Below are positions 34,760 through 46,915 of a stretch of 64,000 nucleotides of DNA, one piece after another. This stretch comes from Cloeon dipterum (taxonomy: Eukaryota > Arthropoda > Insecta > Ephemeroptera > Baetidae), in NCBI RefSeq assembly GCF_949628265.1, contig NC_088789.1:27831883-27895882 (forward strand), in the 5' to 3' direction. A model generated the notes under the pieces. The model saw nothing but the letters and a program-made list of their open reading frames with translations. It made no database searches and was not told the DNA's origin. Position 1 is the stretch's first letter, and the number at the start of each line of letters is the position of its first letter. The translations under genes were made by a program, and so were the position numbers.

Positions 34760-36900
34760 TGCAGATGAAACTCAAGTCACGCGTTTACCTTTCTTAATTG
34801 GCCACCAGACACGTGAAGGAAGAGCGAATCAAAATTTTTTCCCTCAATTAGTGGCTGGCCGGGATCACGGATCACGTCCACCGAAATCGTGAGCATCACC
34901 TGCCATATAGCACAGCAGGATTTCTCGCGCCTCGCGACTAATTGGCCGCAAATCTGGAGATCTGAACGCGCGACCTTCCCGCGCTTTCAAAGTGTTTTGG
35001 TGACAACCGTGCAGAATTCCGCACATTTGATTGATCAAACAGTAGATAAAAGCGTTTGTGTTTAAATTAAAGGGCCTTGTTGCGGCGTCAACGGTCTCAC
35101 ACTATTTTCGCCGATTTACGTCATGCATGCTGGTGCACGCGGATGTGCATTTTTTAGTTAAAGCCTGACTTGTTAGCCAGAAAAATATACTGACCTCTGC
35201 ACCTCCTGACAATTCTGTAACGAAATTTTTCCTATTATATGTTGAAATTATGTGTACGTGGAGGCCAGCTCATTTGTTGGTTTATAGTTTCAAATAATAG
35301 TTCTTCTGTGGAGCAGGGATTCAGTGGTGCAAAAAGCGAAGAAAAAAACATGTCATCATTTTTTAATATGTTATTCGTTATTTTCCATTAAATGGGGCAA
35401 ATTTTGGCATTTATAATCTTGGAAAAAAGAATTTCCTTCGATAAGTGGTAAATTTTTTGACCTCCAAGTTCGTCAATGATCACAAATTGTTCAGTATGTC
35501 ATAAAATAAATTTTAGACACCAGAAATTAAAACTTTTCCTTGTGTCGACCGTTTAAAATACTTGATTTTTCCCAATAATTCGCAAACTTTGACCCTCTTG
35601 TGAAATAGGCATTTCGTAGAATTTCAACGTAATATTTTAGAGCTCGACAATGCGGGAAACTAGGGCAACGCCTCCACAAAATTTCATTAAGATCTGAAGA
35701 TCCATGCCTTTATTTGGATCCTGCCATTCATGCAACATATTTTGCGGAAACATTATGCGTACATTTACCAGATTTTATTACTTAGTAGAAGTAAATAATT
35801 AAAAAAAAATACAACGATGTTTTCGAGTTGGAACCTGAAAGCCAACGACATTATTTACCGTTTAAGACAAACCATACTAATAACATGACTTCTGTGCCCT
35901 CTTACTCTCATCAAAGCTAAATTTGTGTGAAAATCAAAAGGTAAGAAATTCCCTATTTGTCACGTTATGACAATCATTGAGTTGTTTAAAGGCAGCATTT
36001 TATTTTAAATTAAAGCTAATTTTACAGGAGCTGTGGTAAGGTTAAGGATCTCCATTTACTTCAGAACAAAAAAAATGTCCAGTATCTAATTCCGTTGTTA
36101 CATCATCGGCGGGAAACAGGGAAAGTGGTTATGAAATGTGCAATTGTTCGATAATCCTCGGTACATCACCAGGGCACGAGAGAAAAAAATACAGCAATCG
36201 TCACCTTTCTAGGAAAGAAACAATTTGCCCGTCTCCATTTCCTCGAAGTGCAGGGCAAGAAGACCTCGTGTTCGCAGCATTTATCAAGAGTAAATTATAT
36301 CCAGGTCGGCGTTTGCGAATATGAAATAATAGTCGGCGATTCCCGGGGCAATAACGACAGAATAATGACGGGGCAATAAAGCACGCGGCGGCGGCCGCGC
36401 GCTTCTTTGATTGATGCCCAGCGTGCCCCATCCCTGACGGCCGGCGGAAAAAGACCACGCGGTTGCAATCGGCACGACCCGGTCGGAGCCGCGCGTCACT
36501 CGAGCCAAGGGAAAAATGGCTCATTCGCCGAAGTTATATAATAATAACGAACGCGCGCGCATAAATTATCAGCGAGCGCGTTTATTATGCGCGCAAAAGT
36601 ATGGTATTTTATAACACTTTCTTTCTCAAGACACGCGCATGCAGCGCATCAAAGGTCAGGCATGGCATCTCCATGTGAACCGGGGCACTCTCGGCGGCAT
36701 TCGTTTTTTTTCCACGTTTCAAAACATTCTGTGCAGCACGCGGACTGACGGATGGATGGATGGGTGCTCAAGGGCCCTGCCTGCCGCACTCATTAGCCCC
36801 AGCGGCCGGCGGGCCCCCACCCACCCACACACCGCCCAAACCGCCGACGCGCGACTCCTCCTTGTTCCCTGCGCGTTTCACGCAAAAACGCCACCTTCGC
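34760..36900. other. Spacer between second and third cuticle genes
   Basis: About 2.1 kb with no supported gene. It changes from moderately GC-rich (34780-35130) to AT-rich (35150-36120) and back to CpG-rich just upstream of the third gene (36390-36900). No member of the named repeat families was recognised here. Confidence 0.5.
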
Positions 36901-36920
36901 ACAGCGAAAGTTGTTTTGGG

Positions 36921-36960
36921 TATAAAAAGGCTGTGTCCGGCAGGGTGAGGCATATCCAGT
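36921..36960 (+). promoter_or_regulatory. TATA-type promoter of the third cuticle gene
   Basis: TATAAAAA at 36921-36928, then a CCAGT initiator-like motif at 36956-36960, about 35 bases away. The start codon is at 37009, giving a leader of about 50 bases, like the other two cuticle genes. Confidence 0.72.
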
Positions 36961-37008
36961 GTGAACGTCTTCAGAGCAAAAGCCAAGCTCGGTCTGGATT
37001 ATTTCACC

Positions 37009-39242
37009 ATGAGAGTGAGTTTTTGAATTTCAGTATTTCTATTTAGTTCGTTTTCAATTAATTACTGAGTTTATTCTTCTCTTAAATATTTTATTTAAAT
37101 TAATTTTTCAAGTTAACACCAGTGAGAAATGTTCACTACTTACTAGGCCGTTGGCCGCTTTTGAGAGTGAAATATTTTTTAGAATTTTTTAGAGAACCTT
37201 AAGGAAAAAAGCTTGTTTTACTTTTTTATTTTATTTGGCTTGTTTTTATTAGAGTAATTCCAATCTCAAATTGGCCCTGGATGGGCCAGGTACCCTGTAC
37301 CATATTATTCAATATTTAATTCTAATTGATACTGAAATGGTGGGCAGTTAAAATCAAATCTTGTATTATTTCAATTTTTATATTTAAGTCATTATTTATT
37401 TAAACTTTAAACTTTTATGCATTGACTAAGTAAAATATTAAAAAACATTTTTATTACCTCATCTTCCTTACCTCTATTTTTTATATTTGTAAACATTTTA
37501 ATGAAATTTTTTGGATTTGTTGTCAAGCAGTTGGCGTTCGTTTGTATCGCGGCGATGGTCGGAGTGGCCCTTGCCAAACCGCAGGGCTACGACTTCCCGA
37601 GCCGCAACTCCGGCAACGGCTACGACAACAACGACCGCCAGGGGTTCGGTGGTAGTGGCGGCGGCGGCGGGGGAGGCTACCCTGACAGGCAAGTCGTGAG
37701 CCAGCGGCCCCAGCAATACACGCTGGGCACGGAGCTCGATTTAGATGATGAGCTGTACAGTAGTACCGGTGGAGGCTATTCCGTGTTCAATCGCACCGAC
37801 TTTTACCCCCGCACCGCTGCTGTAAATAGAGTGCAAACCTTTTTCCCATCCTCCTCGCCACCCTCGGTGGTCTCGACTGCCGCCCCTCTTAACCGTTTCG
37901 TCACCAGCAGCACGGACAGGAACAACTACCGCCAGGGGAACAACGGCTACCCTTCAACCCGGCCGTCGCGGCCTCGCTTCCAGCAGTCCAGCACCACCAC
38001 CAGAAACCCGTTTAGCGCGTCCCCTTCTGGCTACGGAGGTCAGCTCGGAGGAACCGGCTTCGGCGATCGATTCCCTAGCCGTGGTCAGCAGTTCGCCAAT
38101 AATAATGGCGGTTTCTCCTCCACCACCAACCGACCCGTGGACCAGCAGCAGCCGTTTGCGGGCAACTTCGATCGCGTCACCAACACCGGTTTTGGCGGCT
38201 CCGGCCCTTCTGGTTTTGGGGCCAACAACCCCGCTATCGGCACCACCGCCAGGCCCATCTTCCCGGACAGCATCAACAGCCAGCTGCCCGACTCACCCTC
38301 TGTAAATACTAACTTTGCAGGCAACACCGGATTTGTAAATAGCGCTGTAAATACTGGCCGCCCTGTTTCCAACAACGTTCCTTTCGGAAATAACAATGGT
38401 CCTTCGTCCTTCAGCCGGCCGAACAACAACAATGGCTTTGGAAACGGCGTTACCAGGCCCTTCACAGGCAACTCCAACAACAATAGGCCCTTCAACAGCA
38501 ACAACAACAACAACGACCGCTTTGGAAACAACAACAACAACAACAACAGGCCCTTTGGAGGAGGCAGCAACAACAACAGGCCCTTTGGAGGAAGCAACAA
38601 CAACGGTGGCTTTGGAAACAACAACAACGGCTTTGGTGGAGGAAATGGCGGCAACACCGGATTTGGTAACGGCGGCAACAATGGATTTGGCGGCGGCAAC
38701 AACGGCTTTGGCAGCAACAGCAACAACATCAACAGCAGCCCTACTGATGACCTTTCGGTAATGCACCCTTATCCCATCAAATTTAAATCTATAAACATTT
38801 TTTTAGGAGCCAGCCAACTACGAGTTCTCGTACGAAGTGAACGACCCTCCGAGCGGCCAGAACTTCGGCCACACCGAGCGGCGCCAGAATGACGACACCG
38901 TCGGCTCCTACTTTGTGCTGCTTCCCGACGGTCGTCTCCAGAGAGTCGAGTACACCGCTGGGGTCGGCGGTTACAGAGCCAGAGTAAGTTGAGACCTGCA
39001 CCCGCAGCAATTTGCCTCTTTGCGGCATTGAAAGGACATTTTTTTATATCTTCGCATGCGTGTGAATTTAAGAAAAATGGTCGATAATTGCGTGCGTCAA
39101 TTAGTGTCGCTGGAGTTTCCCACATTAAATCCTGTAACTCATTGTCACTCGTGCGTCTAGATTGTGCTTAATTGGCACTAAAAACAATTTTCGCGTGTTT
39201 CAGGTAACCTACGAGGACCAAGGAGGCCAGTTGAGGAAGTAG
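37009..39242 (+). CDS. Asn/Gly/Phe-rich cuticular protein with RR domain
   Basis: Exons 37009-37014 (Met-Arg), 37531-38757, 38807-38983 and 39204-39242 join in phase 0 to 482 residues. Joining exon 1 to 37531 creates a good signal peptide, MRLAFVCIAAMVGVALA; the in-frame ATG at 37501 is intronic. The long exon encodes a Ser/Thr/Asn-rich region and then, over about 120 residues, runs of Asn with NNRPFGG and GFGNN-type units. The RR region follows: EPANYEFSYEVNDPPSG, NFGHTERR, GSYFVLLPDGRLQRVEYTAG and GGYRARVTYEDQ. An extra intron splits this domain after GGYRAR, unlike the pro-resilin-like gene. The protein is probably a chitin-associated cuticle component whose Asn/Phe-rich part gives extensibility; that role is inferred. 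Confidence 0.93.
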
Positions 39243-39455
39243 ATATGCGATCCCACTATAGCTGCTTTTTGCCAATTATAATATTTTTGTGTATTTTTAC
39301 TCGACCTTTTACAATTCCTTCCTAATTAGTGGGCCTAGCGAAAAACGCCTCTTCACGGGCACTGCCGATTAGTCGTTTGGCCCTCCAGAGACCTTTTGTA
39401 ATTCAGTGTTTTATATATTATGAGTTAGTAGTGCTTGTATCTGCAAATATGCCTC

Positions 39456-39461
39456 AATAAA
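39456..39461 (+). terminator. Poly(A) signal of the third cuticle gene
   Basis: AATAAA about 215 bases after the stop codon, followed by an AT-rich stretch. Confidence 0.75.
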
Positions 39462-40719
39462 CATATTTACATCAAAAGTACTGTGCCATTTATACAAATG
39501 CTTCTTATTTTTACCACATATTTTGATTCTTAAAAAAATAAATATTTTGAGACTTTTTCGGTCCACATGCAGCGTTGAGCAAAAGGCGCGCGGTTGCTAC
39601 GGGCATCTAGCTTTCACCGCGCCAACTACACGCTTCGCCAATCCTCTCCGCCGCAGCGCCGGTGTATGCAACCCGCAGAGTAAATTCCCACGATGCTCAG
39701 ATCGTTAGATAATACGGGCCAATTATGTGCATGAATATTACCTTACGCAAAACTATTCGGAGCAACGCCTATATTTGTGTCTGCTGCTCCATGACTTCGT
39801 GAGCACGATTCAAGCCGGGATAAAATATTCTATGAAATAGTTCAGTTGTTAGGAAATTTGTATAATTTTTACGACGACTTGAAATTAACCAACCGCAATG
39901 CAAATTTTAGCTTTTGTGCTAAAACCAAGTAGTATAGATTGCATAAATTTGCATATGAAAGCGGCTCCGACCATGTAACCCTATTGGTCAGGCTCTAATC
40001 AATAAATAATGTTTGAAACTCGCATTGAACACATTAAAAGGCACGGCTGACAAGCCAGCAATGAAACAATATTTGTGCTGGCGGCAATCAATCAGCCAAG
40101 CAACAATGAAGCTCAGCGAGTCAGCGTGCTGGCTGGTCTGCTTTTTATTCCGAATATTGACGTGCCCGCAGTTAAATAATTCACAATTGTGTTGCAAGAG
40201 TGCCATTAATGCAGCGTAACTAGATCAGTTTCAAAATAACTAACTGAAAAATAAGCAATTCACCATCTCCCTGCGTGGGCGGCGTCCAAATGCGGCGCTT
40301 GACTGATGTGAGAGAGTGATGGACCAAATTTAGCAACGACGACACCCCCGTGACATCACTACCATATACACGCCACCGTCTTACGTCACTCTTCTGACGC
40401 GGAGGACAACCCACGACCTGGAGCAGCAGGTTTCCTAGCAACTGCGCTGATAATCAGTTTCCTCTCTGCCGGCCGAGAATGCCGAGTTGCACACAAAAGT
40501 TTGCCACGCAAAACAGCGCCCGCCGCCCGCTCGCTGCCCCGGAACAAGTCCCACCGTAATGAACAATGAAGTGATTTTGATCACGTCCTTTTCACTTAGC
40601 TAAGTCGTCGCACTCTAAAAGCTCTTTTTTTTGCCATGACTTTAACCATTTTCTTAAAGCGTATAAAGCTTTACAGATAAATTGAAAAATACCTTTACTT
40701 TGAAACATAATATAACTTC

Positions 40720-41010
40720 AACTTAGGAAAAAGCAGAAAATTTCCCATGTCGGCGTTTAAAGTTGTGATAAAATCGGCTCAAAAGTTTGCATTAACTCCC
40801 TTCTGTAAAATCACGATTTATTTCACAATTAAGGGATTTTTTCCCTCAAAATTCGCACGCTGTTTGGTAGATCGCGACGAGAAGGATCGAAATCAAGCGA
40901 AAAAATTATTAATTTTTATAGAAATTTGGCTCAGTCTCAAATTAAACTGTTCCTCCGTCCTGATTTTAGAGATTAACTGTTGATAAATTTTACAAACAAT
41001 AAACTCATTC
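40720..41010 (+). repeat. Interspersed repeat family R2, copy 5
   Basis: Contains AAATCACGATTTATTTCACA, GATCGCGACGAGAAGGATCG and ends CAAACAATAAACTCATTCCC, in the order of the other R2 copies. It runs directly into the tandem repeat that starts at 41016. Confidence 0.75.
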
Positions 41011-41015
41011 CCATA

Positions 41016-41985
41016 GTTACCTGGTTTCAATTTTAATGAAATTCTTAAAATCTGCTAATTATTACAAGCTCATTAAAATAACCAAACATTTTAAGTCCAT
41101 TTTTCATGCACTGAATAATAATTTTTATTTTAAAAGTAGAGCTGCAGCTTGAAAATCAGAGTTATAAGTGGGAATTTATTTTATTCACAGTTGCCTCTAT
41201 TTTACTCACATTTTACCCGTTTCAATTTCAATGAAATTGATACAATTTGCTTGTTAGTATATGCACTTCATAATAAACATTCATTTAAAGTGTGATCTGC
41301 GTGCACTGAATTGATAATATTTTTTTTCTATTTTTACCGCAGCTTGAAAATCAGAGTTCTTCAGTGGAAATACATTTTTCCAACAGTTACCTGGTTTTAA
41401 TTTAAATAAAATTCATATGATCTGCTAATAAGTACAGGCTCTTTAATATAAGCAGACATTTTAAATCGATTTTTCATGTATTGCACATAAATTTTTATTT
41501 TAAAGAGGAATGATAGAGCAAAATCCTGGAAAATGCTTGTTGCCAATGCATAAACTCGTCCCTTAGGATTCAGTTAAAGCCTAAATTGACCTAAGAAGCA
41601 ATGTAATTTTTTGAGAAAATTGGCTGGAAAGTTACCGTGCTTTTCAAATGGTAATGGCTGTCTCCTTACTTGAAATCCGATTTAATTTCAAAACCAAGAG
41701 TTTCCCCAATAAGTGGCATTCACCGTTGGACAGATCTCGACGAGAGGAATCGGAATATGCCAAGAAAATATGTTCAAGCACTGTACATTTTGGAGAAAAT
41801 TTGCAAAATTTGAATTTTTACTGTAAGAAGGTCCTTTTTTATTATTGAGAATTGTCGAACAAATTGTTTATGGCATCTAACAATTCAAATAATTTTAAAT
41901 TGTTGCCCTGTATCATTCCACTTTAAAAGTAGAAACTTAGCTTGAAAATCAGAGTAATAAAAATGTAAAATGTTTTTAATTGTTG
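41016..41985 (+). repeat. Three tandem ~190-base units interrupted by a MITE
   Basis: Units begin near 41016, 41190 and 41386 with GTTACCTGGTTTCAATTTTA-like sequence and share the phrase AGCTTGAAAATCAGAGTT at their ends. The third unit is split by a TTAA MITE (41504-41922); its remainder resumes at 41927 with AAGTAGAAACTTAGCTTGAA. Confidence 0.75.
41504..41922 (+). mobile_element. TTAA-flanked MITE (family M1), copy 5
   Basis: TTAA at 41500-41503 and 41923-41926. Unit 1 of the surrounding tandem repeat preserves the uninterrupted site, TTTTATTTTAAAAGTAGA near 41123-41140. Comparing the two shows that only the TTAA was duplicated on insertion. Confidence 0.95.
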
Positions 41986-42278
41986 GCCTGTAAAGTGTTA
42001 AGCTCTATGTACTTTAATGCAATTATTGTTGAATAATGCTTCCCTGATGGATATCGTAAATTCCTATTGAGTTATAAATCTACTTGGCTTACACTTCCTT
42101 GTAGGAATTAGCGTCAAGTAGATTTAGAATTGAGAACAAATGCAAGCTTAAATTTCAACCGACTTTCGTAATTTGTGCAAATTTATTTCAACGTGATACA
42201 AAGTGGAAAGAATTTGCAGCAAAAAAGCGTTGTTGCTGGATAAAAAGAGGTTGGGATTGAGTGAGGAAAGGAGAGAAC

Positions 42279-42330
42279 GAGAGAGAGAGGGAGAGAGAGA
42301 GCGGCGGTGGCGGCGGCGGCGGCGAGGGTG
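42279..42330 (+). repeat. GA-rich and GGC-rich simple repeats
   Basis: A broken (GA)n tract is followed by GGC triplets (GGCGGTGGCGGCGGCGGCGG). Possibly a GAGA-type nucleosome-free site; no gene is attached. Confidence 0.8.
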
Positions 42331-42959
42331 AAAGAAAGGACATGAATAATTCATGAGGCGGCACACTGGATGCATATGAGATAGAGGAACATATTACTCT
42401 GCGACCGTGGCTTTGCCGGGGCCAACTTTGCGCACCGTAAACGCCGGCCGGGCAGATTTTCATTAAAAGCGGCCGCACCTTGGGGGTTATTTGGGGCGAA
42501 GGCTCAGCTACAAATGGCTTACACGCCTGCCTGCGTGATATTCGCCGCTTGTTGGCCATTAGCGCAGCGGCCTTTTTGCACCTAGCCCTTTTGCCCGCCC
42601 AAATTAAGACGAAACGCCAAATCATCCGCAAATTTTCAGCTTGCCGCCGGCTCGCTGCCAAAAATAAATTCTGCCCTCACTGCTTGTTTGCAATAACAGT
42701 GACATGATGATGCGGCTTACGAATAACGAACCGATCGGCGTATGTGTCTAATTGGTGTGTGGCTAAATTGGGTTGACCTTTCATACCGAGTTAATAAAAT
42801 AAAAATTCAGCACGTAAAAGGCTCCGCATTTTTACGATTTTAATTAAATCCTTCGTAAAAAGATTTATCAACTAATGAGCTATTTCAGGAGGTAAGTTTT
42901 TGAGTTGTTCTGGATTTTATTTTATTTTATTGCTTTTACGGGATATTTTTTGGCAAATT

Positions 42960-43325
42960 TTGAGAGTTTAGGTGTGCATTGATCTCGTCTCGTCAAGCCC
43001 GATTGAATAAACACCAATTTTGAGGTCACCTAGGCTCATTTTTGAACATTTCTGGGTGTTTTTTGGATTTAGAAAACCAGCGTCATACTTTAAAAATCCA
43101 AAACGCGCCTCAAAAGGGTCTTAGAGTGCGTGTGAACTTGTGTGAAAATTTCAAGGGGGTGTGCGGCTCCGTTTTCGAGAAATTAAATTTTGAATTTCGA
43201 AAACACGGATTTTTTGAATTTTTGCAAATGTTGTGAGCGCTAAATCTCGTGTTCTAAGCGTCAGAAATGCAAAAACAGTACCTCATTCTACTTGGCTTGA
43301 CTTCCCCTGGTGAGCTTAACGATTT
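42960..43325 (-). repeat. Interspersed repeat family R3, copy 4
   Basis: Aligned with 14740-15110: TCATCAAGCC against CGTCAAGCCC, ATCCAAAACGCGCCTCAAAA, TTGTGAGCGCTAAATCTCG and CTTGGCTTGACTTCCCCTGG. The last three are the complements of marks in copies 1 and 3. Confidence 0.75.
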
Positions 43326-44383
43326 TCGGACGAAAAATCAAACCAATTCAGCGAAAAAAACAAAAGAAAAACTTACGGGCTCTGCCATTTACCAAAATCA
43401 ATTGATCGGAATTCACGGAATTCATCTCGTCTAACTTGTTTGATAGGTTTCTTCTGAAACAGGGGAGCTAATCTAAATTAATTCATCCAATTTGGAGCTA
43501 ATACCCTTTTCTGCACTTTCTCTGCTGTTTCGTAAACTCGTAAGGGGTGCGAAGAAGTTTTACGTGCCCTGGAAGAGCGAGCGGAAAGAATCCGGTTCGA
43601 GGAAAAGCAAAAAAAATATATATAAAGGATTTGCGGAAATCGGTATGGGCAAAAGAGCGTGTGTTAAATATTAGCTGCGACGTGGCGCCTCTGTGTTGTT
43701 ATGGCGCCACTACGCCTCCCTCTCTCTCGCTCGCTCCCTTCTGCCGGCGGAGAGAAGAGAGAGAGACCATCGCAATAACTCGGCGCTTCTCCCTCTCTCT
43801 CGCACACACTCGGCCACAAATCTGCGCCCAAGATAAGTGGAGAGGCAGCAATTCATACCGGAGGATTACCCCCGACGCCCTCGATACTAAATTAGGATTT
43901 TATTAATACAATTTATTGCACCTGCCGCGTCGGATTCTTTACACTCAAGTTGGTACGAGCGTCGCGTCCCCAGCGGCAAATTGGATTGCTTAATATGGAC
44001 GGAATGCGCAGACGATTTTATTGCACTTTTGTCGCAGACTGGGGAGTTGCAGGTGCACCATTTTTCACAGCGAAAACACGTTGTTGCATCATCCACTGCT
44101 CACGAAACGAAAGAGGAGGAGAAGAAGCTAGCTAGTCTCCGTTTGCATGCTTCAGGATCGCTTTTGCTTGACTTGCAGAAGAGAACACGGAAAAAACGAT
44201 GGCAAGTTCAGTCAGTTTATTCTTTTTTTATTCAGACAACGGTGACAAGGAAACTCTTTCACGATGTAAGACGGGAGTTTTTTATTTGATGGCGTTACCG
44301 AGTTAAATTAAATCCCTAATGAGAAATAATGCTTTAAAATAGGGATGTTATACCTTCAACCGGGTTTTTGTTATTTAAAAATA

Positions 44384-44655
44384 CTAGATTTTCTGGCCGA
44401 TTTTTTGATGTACCTGAAACCGAAATGTTCGGCGTCTAAACAGCCGAAATAGGGCGTCGAAGAGGGGGGCGTAACCGAGGGAATACAATATGGCGACGCA
44501 ACACGCCCCCTATTATGAGCGGTGAGCAGTGCACTCTTGCCTGACGTATCCGCGCCACCATATTGTATTCCCTCGGTTACGCCCCCCTTTTTGGTGGCCT
44601 GTTTCGGCTATTTAGACGCCGAACATTTCGGTTTCACGCACATCAAAAAATCTAG
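44384..44655 (+). mobile_element. Fold-back element F2 with ~115-base arms
   Basis: Left arm (about 44384-44505) and right arm (about 44545-44655) are inverted copies: CTAGATTTT at both ends, GAAACCGAAATGTTCGGCGT, and GGGGGCGTAACCGAGGGAAT inside. TA flanks both ends, compatible with a Tc1/mariner-type target, although that is not proven. The spacer between the arms is only about 40-45 bases. There is no coding capacity. Confidence 0.85.
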
Positions 44656-45436
44656 TATTTATCCACGGTGCCAAAAGTCGAAGGAAACGTCTCTGATAGG
44701 GCGATTTTTGATAGGTAGACTTTTATTTCCTATTGCTAAATAAAATTAAAACACCCTCATTTTTTTCATCAGCTTGGCAGTGCAATTTACAGTAAATCAT
44801 TGTTCAATTTAACTTTTAATTGTTATACTTTTTTACTCCTTAGTTAGATTAACCCGAGCAATGTGTTTCCAGTAGGGTGCGTGCGTGCGTTAAGGAATGG
44901 TCAAGTTCAAGTAAAGTTGATCTTCTTTTTGCGATCTCGAGGCAGCGCGCAGCACTCGCTACTCGTTCGTTGCGAAAGTTGGCCCTTTGATTCGCAAAGC
45001 CGGACGAGCGGAGCGCAAACTCTGCGAACGCCACTTAATTCCCGGCGTATTGTGCAAAAGTTGGGCGCAGCAGCAAGGTTGAGTGTAATCCCGGGAGGTC
45101 TGCGACCCTCGCTCATCTCGGTAATGGGTCAGTGATCATGCAAATTAGCACGACAGCGCGTCTCTCTCTCTCCTCCAAACGCTGATGCTGCTCTCTTAAT
45201 TAGAATCATAAAACCATCATTAAAAGGAGACGTACGTGAGTTTGTCTGACTGAGCTCCCTCCTTTCTTTGCACTCACTTCCGCGGCGAGTCTCGAGCCGT
45301 GTTATGCAACCTGCCTGTAGTGTTTACCCTACCGGTTGCATAGCCTGCACGGCGCCCTCCCGCGCCACCCTCGCCCACCCGGCTCGCTCTGACTTGTCGG
45401 CTTGATGCGTGTTTTTGTTGTCGTCTGGAGTGATTT

Positions 45437-45473
45437 CTTTCTTTCTTTCTTGCTTGCTTGCTTGCTCGCTGCT
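45437..45473 (+). repeat. TTTC and CTTG simple repeats
   Basis: Consecutive TTTC units pass into CTTG units inside a GC-rich patch. Nothing else is visible. Confidence 0.85.
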
Positions 45474-46883
45474 TCTTTCCGCAGTCGACCTCTTTCTCTT
45501 CCTTCCTTCTCCATCCCTCTGCCTCGCATTGTTTGTCCTGCTTTTTATGGCTGCCCTTTATCAAAATTGAAACCGCAGAGACGTCGATTTGTGTTTTTCC
45601 TTTCATGCGCAAGACGGTTTGATGCTGTTGAAAGTTAAAGAAAATGATAATAAATGTTACCATTAAATTTTGTCTAAAATGTAACAATTCAGCGACTAGT
45701 TCAACACACTTTGAGCCATTTACTGACCAGGTGTTTTAATATTAAATAATTTAAACCAGGCGTATTTTGCAAAGACCATAACTCGGAGGGTCCCACACGG
45801 TTTTAATTTTCTAATAATTCAACAGGTTAATGGAGTTTAAGTCACGAGGTCTCAAACGAATTGTCTCGACGAGCTCTACAACCTGACCTACCCTGACAAC
45901 CTTTTTCAGGGTACCCCACCCTGAGATCGGTCCCAGGGCCACTTTTCGCGATTTTTCCAACGCCCAATTGCCACGCCGCCGACTTTTTTCGTTCAAAACC
46001 AATGAACCACGATTTTTGTTTTAATTAATTTACCAAAATACCTTGTCTGAGTCCGGATACATGCCAAAATTGAAATTCGAATAAAGATGAAAATTTTAGC
46101 TGGGATTTTCCATTCGAGTTTTATTTTTAATGTGTCCCGAGTTTTCGTAAATATCCCATGAGATCAGAGAATGGTTTCTAGCTGTAAATTTGAGCTTTTT
46201 GAACCCAATAAATGGTGGAAAATATTTCTAATTAAAAACAATAATGCACCAAATCAAACCTAACAACATCGAAAGAATTAAAATTTCTTTTAAGGACGGG
46301 AAATATGTCTTTAAGCCAAATTTTAATTTTATTAATTGCAAACATTTATTTCCTTTATAAAATTAAAATGATTGAGTTGATTCCTTAAGGCTGTAGCCTG
46401 CTATTTTAAATCTAGGCAAATTTCAAATATGAAAATAATTTTTAAATTGCTACTGTTAGGCTAAGAACGCGAGATCTCGCCTTCTGCCGGTCAGAAATTC
46501 TAAAACTGCAAACCGTTTAACTCGTCTCGATGCCTCCTAACGAGCCATAAATGTTTCAGGGTGGTAGCAACCTGCTTTTTCATCCCTTATCCACCTCTAT
46601 CCTTGTAAGAATTAATTCTTATTTCCAACTAAAATTGCACCCTGGCTAGAAATCATTCTAACGCATCAACCCCTTCTAAAATCACCGTGTGTTAATTTCA
46701 AAAGAAGGAATCTAATTTAATATTTGCAATAAATACAGAAAAATACTGCCAAATTTTGTGCATCAGGAGTCAATTAGGCAATCCTGCGGGGCGTAGCGTT
46801 TATCCAGGCTGCACAAATTGATCTGCTTAAAATTCAACACTTGGCCTCTCGGTATAACACTTGGCCCGCCGCGGCGTCGATGC

Positions 46884-46915
46884 AGCGAGCGAGCGAGCGC
46901 GCGAGCGAGCGAGCG
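46884..46915 (+). repeat. (GAGC)n microsatellite
   Basis: About 32 bases of GAGC units with one GCGC break, inside a CpG-rich patch. Confidence 0.9.

Noticed and set aside
37501..37530. In-frame ATG (MKFFGFVVKQ) directly before the signal peptide of the third cuticle gene
   Set aside because: A CAG acceptor at 37528-37530 joins Met-Arg of exon 1 to LAFVCIAA and gives the same exon layout as the neighbours; the ATG is intronic.
38301..38322. GTAAAT...TTTGCAG inside the long exon of the third cuticle gene
   Set aside because: Only 22 bases long, far below a workable intron, and in frame as coding sequence.
38085..38732. 215-codon antisense frame rich in Leu and Pro
   Set aside because: It is the complement of the Asn/Gly repeat exon of the third cuticle gene; composition follows from the sense repeats.
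41648..41848. Short open frame beginning MVMAVSLLEIRFNF in M1 elements, repeated at 33834, 47876 and 53997
   Set aside because: It lies wholly inside a dispersed MITE, is broken in other copies and shows no recognisable domain; not annotated as a gene.
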